Below, in pieces: positions 6,034-11,284 of a DNA stretch of 11,284 nt. The DNA is from Thiobacillaceae bacterium (GTDB lineage: Bacteria; Pseudomonadota; Gammaproteobacteria; Burkholderiales; Thiobacillaceae), in assembly GCA_012274165.1 (NCBI GenBank), contig JAAPAA010000361.1, forward strand, positions 1 through 11,284, in the 5' to 3' direction. The notes under the pieces are model-generated. The model was not told where the DNA came from. It searched no databases and worked only from the letters and a program-made list of their open reading frames with translations. How positions within the stretch are numbered: position 1 is the first letter of the stretch; every line of letters begins with the position of its first letter. Made by a program: the position numbers and the translations under genes.

Positions 6034-6509
6034 TGGAGTACCGCTCTGTCACCACCTGGAGTATCGAAGCGCCCATCGAGACGGTGTGCGAGGCGATCTC
6101 CCTTTCCCTGGACTGGCCGCAGTGGTGGCGCAATGTGGAAAGCGTCGAAGAGCTCGCGCCCGGCGATGTCCGGGGCGTGGGCAGCGTGCGGCGTTACACG
6201 TGGCGGGGCCGCCTGCCGTTTCGTCTCAGGTTCGATATTCGCGTGGTCCATGCCGAACTGTTGAAGGTTGTCGAAGGCGTCGCGAGCGGCGACGTGGAAG
6301 GCCGGGGCAGCTGGTCTTTCACCACCGACGGGACGGTAACGCGCGCACGCTTCGAGTGGCGGGTTCGCACTACGCCTGTCTGGATGAATCTGCTGGCGCT
6401 GTTTGCACGCCCCGTATTCAAGTGGAACCATGATGGCGTCATGCGGCGCGGCGGCGAGGCTCTGGCGCGCAGGCTCAATGCCCGTCTGCTCGGGATCGTG
6501 CAGGAGTGA
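6033..6509 (+). CDS. SRPBCC (START/polyketide cyclase-like) family protein
   Basis: A 158-residue cytosolic-looking protein with the SRPBCC pattern: an N-terminal strand Y-R-S-V-T-T-W-S-I-E-A-P-I-E-T-V, helix with S-L-D-W-P-Q-W-W-R-N-V (the W-P-x-W-W motif common in this superfamily), then strands VGSVRRYTWRGRLPFRLRFDIRVVHAE, GRGSWSFTTDGTVTRARFEWRVRTT, and a long C-terminal helix MRRGGEALARRLNARLLGI. The fold makes a hydrophobic pocket for a small ligand; no signal peptide is seen. The ATG at 6033 overlaps the previous TGA (TGATG), which supports it over GTG 6030. It is the last gene of the cupredoxin operon; its stop lies 11 bases from the CCA end of a tRNA-Sec relic on the other strand. Ligand and role are unknown. 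Confidence 0.82.
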   Translation: MEYRSVTTWSIEAPIETVCEAISLSLDWPQWWRNVESVEELAPGDVRGVGSVRRYTWRGRLPFRLRFDIRVVHAELLKVVEGVASGDVEGRGSWSFTTDGTVTRARFEWRVRTTPVWMNLLALFARPVFKWNHDGVMRRGGEALARRLNARLLGIVQE

Positions 6510-6520
6510 CGGTTCTGGAA

Positions 6521-6582
6521 TGGCGGAGGGAGTGGGAGCCACCCGGAAGCGATTGACACACCCGACCGGATTTGAAATCCGG
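6521..6582 (-). pseudogene. tRNA-Sec relic 2 (anticodon arm to CCA)
   Basis: On the minus strand this begins with a perfect anticodon arm, CCGGA-TTTCAAA-TCCGG (anticodon TCA at 6575-6573). It continues through a variable-arm-like segment (G-T-G-T-C-A-A-T-C), GGGTGG, CTCCCACTCCCTCCGCCA. About six bases covering the T loop (GTTCGA in the intact gene) are deleted, and the D arm and 5' acceptor strand are missing or decayed; only faint similarity extends to about 6598. It cannot fold as a full tRNA. It sits between the end of the SRPBCC gene and the stop codon of the membrane protein, and is more decayed than relic 1. Confidence 0.82.
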
Positions 6583-6597
6583 CACCTCATCCGCAAG

Positions 6598-7107
6598 CTA
6601 ATCTTCTTTGAGCTTTCGGTCTTCGAGCTTTGCCTCTTCCATGGCCTCTGGCTCCAGTTCTTCGGCATAACGATTCAAACGAACAAAAACCGCCCATGCC
6701 GCCAGTAGTATTCCTGTCGCCACCAGGAAGATTGAGGCATATAGCAACTGCGCTGGGTCCTCATGAATGGCCTTGAACGTCGCAACGAGTCCTTCTATGG
6801 CGAGCGCAACGATGACGACGACAAAAAATCTCGACAGGAATCGGCGGATTCGAGTGGGTGCGCTGATGTCAGCGTTGCGGATGACTTCTTCCTCAAAAAT
6901 CGTCTCGGCGATCTGAAGCGCGACAACGGCCGCAGCCAGCAGACCTACCGCTTCGATGATGGTTTGCGCTGACCCGCGATCCAGACCCCCGATGAATGCC
7001 AGCCAACCCATGCGGGCGGCGATTGTGATGAGCATCAGTGCCGAGCAGGCGAAGAGTGCCGCCATCAGCCCATGGGCGAATCGAAAAGTACGGACAATGG
7101 TTTTCAT
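6598..7107 (-). CDS. Four-helix inner-membrane protein of unknown function
   Basis: A 169-residue membrane protein. Hydrophobic helices are at about residues 12-34, 47-69, 93-112 and 120-143, followed by a strongly charged C-terminal tail (Y-A-E-E-L-E-P-E-A-M-E-E-A-K-L-E-D-R-K-L-K-E-D). A conserved-looking loop between helices 2 and 3 reads E-T-I-F-E-E-E-V-I-R-N-A-D-I-S-A-P-T-R-I-R-R-F. I do not recognise the family with certainty; size and topology recall small four-helix proteins such as the UPF0114/YqhA type, but clear motif matches were not seen. The ATG has only a weak ribosome binding site; it lies 36 bases after the 3' end of selC on the same strand, so it may be read from the sel operon or have its own promoter. 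Stop TAG (6598-6600) touches the decayed edge of tRNA-Sec relic 2. Confidence 0.78.
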   Translation of the reverse strand: MKTIVRTFRFAHGLMAALFACSALMLITIAARMGWLAFIGGLDRGSAQTIIEAVGLLAAAVVALQIAETIFEEEVIRNADISAPTRIRRFLSRFFVVVIVALAIEGLVATFKAIHEDPAQLLYASIFLVATGILLAAWAVFVRLNRYAEELEPEAMEEAKLEDRKLKED

Positions 7108-7143
7108 TGGCGTATCACCGTATCCCGGCTAGTTGAGAAAAAC

Positions 7144-7239
7144 TGGCGGAAGGAAGTGGGAGTCGAACCCACCCGGGAATGACTGACACCCCCAACCGGA
7201 TTTGAAGTCCGGCCGCGCCACCAGGCACGCTTCCCTTCC
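7144..7239 (-). tRNA. selC: tRNA-Sec, anticodon TCA
   Basis: A 96-base selenocysteine tRNA including an encoded CCA. Visible parts in order: 8-bp acceptor stem GGAAGGGA/TTCCTTCC (one G-T pair), 6-bp D stem CGTGCC/GGCGCG with a short D loop, anticodon arm CCGGA-CTTCAAA-TCCGG with anticodon TCA (7205-7203), long variable arm with stem GGGGGTG/CATTCCC, T arm GTGGG-TTCGACT-CCCAC, discriminator G and CCA. The long acceptor, long D stem and big variable arm are what separate tRNA-Sec from tRNA-Ser and are read by SelA and SelB. It begins only 9 bases after the selB stop codon, so it must be processed from, or transcribed together with, the sel operon. A T5 run (minus strand, 7142-7138) follows CCA closely and may help termination. 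Confidence 0.97.
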
Positions 7240-7248
7240 ATGAACTGA

Positions 7249-9153
7249 TCAAACGGCATGCTCCTGCCCTGCGAACATGTCCGCACTGCGCAGTCGATGG
7301 GCTTCGCGCACGCGGCGCGTGTAGCCGACGCGATCAAAAAACTCCAGCACCTGCACCGCGCGCTTGCGGCTGATGCCAGTGCGGTCGCGGAATTCCGCCG
7401 CGCGTGTTTCGCCCGCCGCGTGTTCCAGTTCCTGCACCAGCATCGCCAGCCGGGTGACAGTTTCCGGCAGATAAAACAGGTCGCGCACCACCTGGTACAG
7501 CTTGCCCTGGCGCGCCAGCTTCTGCAGCAGGCGACGCGTGGACGTTTCGTCGCGCGCTGCGAGCCGGGCCAGGTCGCGCACCCAGGGCGGATCGAAACAG
7601 GCGTCTTGCAGCCACGGACGGATGCGCTGGTACAGCGCTTCGTCGTCCGGCGTGAGGGCGATGCGGTGGGTCGGCAGATGCAGCCACGAGCCGCTGCGCT
7701 GCAGCGTGCCGTCGGCCAGCAGTTCATCGGTCAGGGCAGTAAAGGCGGCGGCCGGCAGGCGCGGCAGAAACATGCGGCGCGCCCGCGCGGCATCGGGGCC
7801 CAGCTCGTCGGGAAACTGTTCGTGAAATCTGGCGAGGTCGGCGCGCAGTTTTTCCTGCAGGCTCGTCCAGTGCGCGCCGGAAAATGCCCAGCGCTCGGTA
7901 CGGGCGCAGACCAGTTTGCTGCCCGTGGGCAAGGCATCGGCCAGCGTGTCACAGTTCCAGTTCACGGCGAGGCGATCAAGATCCCGCCCCTGAGTTTCGA
8001 GCAAGTGGTTCAGGCGCTGCGCCATATCCGGAATCTGCAATGCGGCCAGTTCCGCCAGCCGCAGCGCTGTCTTGCGCTTGCGCGGCGGACCGTCCGGATC
8101 GAGTACCCGGCCACCGCCCAGGGTGTGGCGCGCGTCGGCGTCGCGCAGGATGAAGCGGTCGCCGTGCAGTGCGCCGATCGGGCGGGCGGCAACCAGCTGG
8201 GCCAGCGCGCTGTCGCCCGGCGCCAGGGTCTCGCCTTGCAGCAGCACCACCCGCGCCATCACGTGCGCCGCGCCCAGATGCAGGTGAACCGGCGCCCAGT
8301 GCGGCAAGGCTGCCGCTGCGTTGGGCGAGAGCTTCAGCTGCACGTCGAAGCGCGCGGTCGGCGCATGCAGGCGCGGCGACACGATCCAGTCGCCGCGCCC
8401 GATTTCGTCCTTGCCCACCCCGGCGAGGTTGAGCGCGCAGCGCTGCCCGGCCGCGCCGGTCTGCGCAGGCCGGTTCATCACATGCAGGCTGCGCAGGCGC
8501 ACCGGCTTGCCGCTCGGGGTGACCAGCAGTTCGTCGCCCAGTTGCACGCTGCCGGCGCACACGGTGCCAGTGACGATGGTGCCCGCGCCATTGAGGGTGA
8601 AACTGCGATCGACCGCCAGCCGGAAGCCACCCTCGCCTGTTGCCTGCGGCATCGCCTGTGCGGCCTGGTGCAGATGCGCACGCAGGGCATCGATGCCCTG
8701 CCCGCCCGTTGCCGCAACGGGGAACACCGGACTGCCCGCAAGCGCGCTGTCGGCCAGCAAACTGTGCAGATCGCGCTCGACTTCTTCGACACGCGCTGGT
8801 TCAACGCGGTCGATTTTGCTCAGCGCCACCGCGCCCTGCCTGATGCCCAGCAGGTCGAGAATGCTGAGGTGCTCGCGCGTCTGCGGCATCACGCCGTCGT
8901 CTGCAGCCACCACCAGCAAGGCGAAGTCGATGCCCGCCGCGCCGGCCAGAATGGTGTGGATGAAGCGCTCGTGGCCGGGCACGTCGATGAAACCGAGCAC
9001 GCCGCCGTCGGCCAGCGGCTGGTAGGCGTAGCCGAGTTCGATCGAAATGCCGCGCAGTTTCTCAGCTTGCAGACGATCGGTATCCACGCCGGTGAGCGCA
9101 TGCACCAGCGTGGTCTTGCCATGGTCGATGTGTCCGGCGGTGCCGACGATCAT
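7249..9153 (-). CDS. selB: Selenocysteine-specific translation elongation factor SelB
   Basis: A 634-residue GTPase that brings Sec-tRNA to UGA codons on the ribosome by binding a SECIS hairpin in the mRNA. The N-terminal EF-Tu-like part shows GTP-binding motifs G1 GHIDHGKT (7-14), R-G-I-S-I-E (34-39), G3 DVPGHE (57-62) and S-K-I-D (112-115) as G4, followed by the beta-barrel domains typical of SelB. The C-terminal third contains the winged-helix domains that bind SECIS RNA, ending in RDRTGISRKRAVQVLEFFDRVGYTRR. Length is close to the 614 residues of the E. coli protein. The ATG overlaps the stop of the preceding transglutaminase-like gene as ATGA, with no strong ribosome binding site of its own, so translation is probably coupled. 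All motifs look intact, so the factor should be active. Confidence 0.97.
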   Translation of the reverse strand: MIVGTAGHIDHGKTTLVHALTGVDTDRLQAEKLRGISIELGYAYQPLADGGVLGFIDVPGHERFIHTILAGAAGIDFALLVVAADDGVMPQTREHLSILDLLGIRQGAVALSKIDRVEPARVEEVERDLHSLLADSALAGSPVFPVAATGGQGIDALRAHLHQAAQAMPQATGEGGFRLAVDRSFTLNGAGTIVTGTVCAGSVQLGDELLVTPSGKPVRLRSLHVMNRPAQTGAAGQRCALNLAGVGKDEIGRGDWIVSPRLHAPTARFDVQLKLSPNAAAALPHWAPVHLHLGAAHVMARVVLLQGETLAPGDSALAQLVAARPIGALHGDRFILRDADARHTLGGGRVLDPDGPPRKRKTALRLAELAALQIPDMAQRLNHLLETQGRDLDRLAVNWNCDTLADALPTGSKLVCARTERWAFSGAHWTSLQEKLRADLARFHEQFPDELGPDAARARRMFLPRLPAAAFTALTDELLADGTLQRSGSWLHLPTHRIALTPDDEALYQRIRPWLQDACFDPPWVRDLARLAARDETSTRRLLQKLARQGKLYQVVRDLFYLPETVTRLAMLVQELEHAAGETRAAEFRDRTGISRKRAVQVLEFFDRVGYTRRVREAHRLRSADMFAGQEHAV

Positions 9154-10247
9154 GACGGTGCCGTGGTTTCGCGGGAGGTGATCGTGTAGCTGAACGTGGT
9201 GGGGTCCAGGCTGTCCAGCAGGCCGGCTGCGGTTTCCCCCTGCGGATACATGAGGAAAGGCACCGTGACATTGCGCGAGTTGGGCAGCGGAAGATCATGC
9301 GCGGTGTTGTAGGCCAGCCAGTTCATTTCCCACGCGCCGAACAGGCGCTTGCGCACGTCGACCACTTTCTCATCGGTCAGGGTCAAGCCTCCGGGCGGTT
9401 CTTCCAGCACCACCTTGCGCACGTCGGCCGGGTCCACCGGCACCCAGCCGTGCCCGTCCAGCCACACCTCGGCGCGGCAGTGCTGCGCCTTGCTGATGTC
9501 GCCGCTCTTGCCCAGGCTCTTGTAACCGAAGCGCGAATCCGCCACCCTGATTCCATACACGTCGCGTGCCGGCAAACTGGCTGCCCGCGCCAGACCAACG
9601 TACAGGGAATTGAGGTCGGCACACTTGCCAGACAGGTCGCCACTTTCCAGCATGAAGCGGATGTCGCCCCGACCACAGCCGCGCGTTTTGGGATTGCGGA
9701 AGGTGTTGTCCACCACCCACTCGTAAATAGCCTGCGCCTTCGCCTGATCGGTTTTGATGCCGCGGGTGATCTCGAGCGCGGTCTTCTTGACGATGCCATC
9801 CGTGGGCAGCCATTTCGTGGCCTTGGTATAGAGGCGACGATCCGCCCGCGACAACGGGGCCGCCTGGCCGGCATGGCTCAGATCGATGGCGCGATCCCGC
9901 GCGGCGATACGGCTGGTGACTTCCAGCGCCGGGGTTTCACCTCTCGGCCATTCCGCGTAAAGCATTTCAGCACCATAGGCGGGATTGCGCAGCAGCTGGA
10001 CCGTCGTAGCATTGCCTTGCCACAGATTGCCCATCGGCCGGATCCAGTCCTTTTCCTGCACCGAAGGCAGCGGCAACCAGACGCGGCTTGCACCATCCGC
10101 CCCGAGAAGATCCACCCGCGTGGTGACTTCAAAGGTGCGCCAGCCATTGGCTGGGGCGGGATCGAACGCCGCCATTGCGCGGCTGTCGGGCCACACTACG
10201 CCTGCAGCCAGGGCTGCGGAAGTCAGCATGAATTCGCGTCTTTGCAT
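9150..10247 (-). CDS. Tat-exported transglutaminase-like protein
   Basis: A 365-residue protein with a Tat-type signal (Q-R-R-E-F-M-L-T-S, hydrophobic stretch to about residue 27), so it is expected in the periplasm. The transglutaminase/protease-like core shows the catalytic triad: Cys209 in L-S-G-K-C-A-D-L-N-S-L-Y-V-G-L-A-R, His256 in A-Q-H-C-R-A-E-V-W-L, and Asp272 in W-V-P-V-D-P-A-D-V. The N-terminal third (about 35-125) is a beta-rich domain with V-W-L-P-L-P, as usual for this family. The substrate is unknown; related proteins are proposed to be Cys peptidases or crosslinking enzymes. It has a strong ribosome binding site (AAGGAG, 10254-10259), starts 32 bases after selA and overlaps selB by four bases. 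Its place inside the selenocysteine operon is unusual and its link to that pathway is unexplained. Confidence 0.9.
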   Translation of the reverse strand: MQRREFMLTSAALAAGVVWPDSRAMAAFDPAPANGWRTFEVTTRVDLLGADGASRVWLPLPSVQEKDWIRPMGNLWQGNATTVQLLRNPAYGAEMLYAEWPRGETPALEVTSRIAARDRAIDLSHAGQAAPLSRADRRLYTKATKWLPTDGIVKKTALEITRGIKTDQAKAQAIYEWVVDNTFRNPKTRGCGRGDIRFMLESGDLSGKCADLNSLYVGLARAASLPARDVYGIRVADSRFGYKSLGKSGDISKAQHCRAEVWLDGHGWVPVDPADVRKVVLEEPPGGLTLTDEKVVDVRKRLFGAWEMNWLAYNTAHDLPLPNSRNVTVPFLMYPQGETAAGLLDSLDPTTFSYTITSRETTAPS

Positions 10248-10279
10248 GGAACACTCCTTCTCTATGAATGGTCGTGTGG

Positions 10280-11284
10280 TTAGCGCACAAGCTGACCGAG
10301 GAAATCCGCTTCGTCATTGGCGGACAGGCAACGCAAATCCAGGCGCAGCGCGCCATCGGCGATACGGCCGATCACCGGCACCGGCAAGCTGCGCAAGCTC
10401 GCTTCGATGTCATGCAGCACGCCGCCGTTTTTCCGTTTGTCGGGCTGCACCACCAGTGCTGCGCTTTCCAGGCGGTCAACCGGTAGCGAGCCGCTACCGA
10501 TCTGCGACAACGCCGGCTCGGCACTCACGCTCACCGGCCAGGCGGCAAGCGCCTGTTGCATCGCCGGCAGCAGGCGCTCGGCCTGTGCCAGGATGTCGGC
10601 GCGCGAGCGGGTGAGCAGGCGCAAGGTAGTGAGGCGTTCGCTCAACCGGTCGGGATCGCGATACAGGCGCAGCACCGCTTCCAGCGCGGCCAGGGTGAGC
10701 TTGCCGACGCGCAGCGCGCGCTTGAGCGGATTCTTGTTGATGCGCTGGATCAGGTCGCGGCGTCCCAGCAGGATGCCGGCCTGCGGCCCGCCCAAAAGTT
10801 TGTCGCCGCTGAAGCTGACGAGGTCTGCGCCGGCCGCCAGCGCGTCCTGCGCCGTCGGTTCGTGCGGCAGGCCGAAGCGCGCCAGGTCGGTGAGCGTGCC
10901 GCTGCCGAGGTCGATCACGAAAGGCAGATCATGCGCGTGGGCAAGCTGCGCCAGTTCGCTTTCGGGCACGCTCGCGGTAAAGCCGTGGATGGCGTAATTG
11001 CTGGCATGAATTTTCATCAGCATGGCCGTGCGCGGGTTGATGGCTTCTGCGAAATCGCGCAGGTGGGTGCGGTTAGTGGTGCCCACCTCGACCAGTTTGG
11101 CGCCAGCGCGGCTCATGATGTCCGGCACCCGGAAGGCGCCGCCGATTTCCACCAGTTCGCCGCGCGAAACGATGACTTGTTTGCGCAGCGCCAGCGTGTT
11201 GAGCAGCAGGAACACCGCCGCCGCGTTGTTGTTGACCACGGTGGCGGCTTCCGCTCCGGTCAGTTCGCACAGCACGTCCTCCAC
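10280..11284 (-). CDS. selA: L-seryl-tRNA(Sec) selenium transferase SelA, 5' part missing
   Basis: PLP enzyme that converts Ser-tRNA-Sec to Sec-tRNA-Sec using selenophosphate. The window holds the C-terminal 334 residues; the frame runs through the right edge without a true start, so roughly 130 residues are missing compared with the 463 of E. coli. Recognisable segments are the start L-C-E-L-T-G-A-E-A-A-T-V-V-N-N-N-A-A-A, S-R-G-E-L-V-E-I-G-G-A-F-R-V-P-D, V-G-T-T-N-R-T-H, F-V-I-D-L-G-S-G-T-L, and the PLP lysine motif S-F-S-G-D-K-L-L-G-G-P-Q-A-G, with the lysine at residue 162 of the visible part. Arg/Asp-rich C-terminal segment R-I-A-D-G-A-L-R-L-D-L-R is also typical. It is the first visible gene of the minus-strand operon, followed by the transglutaminase-like gene, selB and selC. 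Confidence 0.96.
   Translation of the reverse strand: MEDVLCELTGAEAATVVNNNAAAVFLLLNTLALRKQVIVSRGELVEIGGAFRVPDIMSRAGAKLVEVGTTNRTHLRDFAEAINPRTAMLMKIHASNYAIHGFTASVPESELAQLAHAHDLPFVIDLGSGTLTDLARFGLPHEPTAQDALAAGADLVSFSGDKLLGGPQAGILLGRRDLIQRINKNPLKRALRVGKLTLAALEAVLRLYRDPDRLSERLTTLRLLTRSRADILAQAERLLPAMQQALAAWPVSVSAEPALSQIGSGSLPVDRLESAALVVQPDKRKNGGVLHDIEASLRSLPVPVIGRIADGALRLDLRCLSANDEADFLGQLVR

Noticed and set aside
7258..9189. A 643-codon open frame antisense to selB
   Set aside because: It is the GC-rich shadow of selB: low-complexity Arg/Gln/Ala/His composition, no family resemblance, while the minus strand encodes all SelB motifs.
1..11284. Selenoprotein gene, CRISPR array, insertion sequence or integrase
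   Set aside because: No in-frame UGA within a recognisable selenoprotein family, no regularly spaced repeats beyond the Gln array, and no transposase or integrase motifs were seen on either strand.

Overview
The window looks like a chromosomal segment of a GC-rich proteobacterium, most likely a betaproteobacterium. This rests on the protein families, the bacterial 8-bp-acceptor tRNA-Sec and the Gram-negative envelope proteins; the exact genus cannot be read from the sequence.

Left part (1-2352): a group of small stress- and envelope-type genes. They are a CsbD-like protein (minus strand), a BON-domain lipoprotein, a 45-residue two-helix membrane peptide of the lmo0937/DUF5670 type, and a Tyr/Trp-rich secreted protein with a Gln-rich repeat tail. 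The last gene carries an in-frame amber codon exactly where its signal peptide should be cleaved. Then follow about 675 bases without a convincing gene (2353-3028) and two convergent outer-membrane beta-barrel genes (3029-3652 plus, 3789-4577 minus).

Middle part (4785-7107): a compact plus-strand operon of an exported cupredoxin, a LolA/DUF1571-like protein and an SRPBCC-fold protein (4988-6509), followed by a minus-strand four-helix membrane protein (6598-7107). This stretch is punctuated by two decayed partial copies of a selenocysteine tRNA gene (4785-4870 and 6521-6582). Both lie on the same strand as the intact gene and are conserved mainly on the 3' side of the tRNA.

Right part (7144-11284, all minus strand): a selenocysteine-insertion operon in the order selA (cut by the window edge), a Tat-type transglutaminase-like protein, selB, selC. 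The transglutaminase gene overlaps selB by ATGA, and selC begins 9 bases after the selB stop. selA makes Sec-tRNA, selC is that tRNA, and SelB delivers it to UGA codons. The transglutaminase has no known part in this pathway. No selenoprotein gene was found in the window.

The most notable structure is the triple tRNA-Sec series (one intact, two relics). It frames two gene blocks and looks like the footprint of repeated insertion or duplication downstream of selC. No integrase gene is visible, so the mechanism is inferred.
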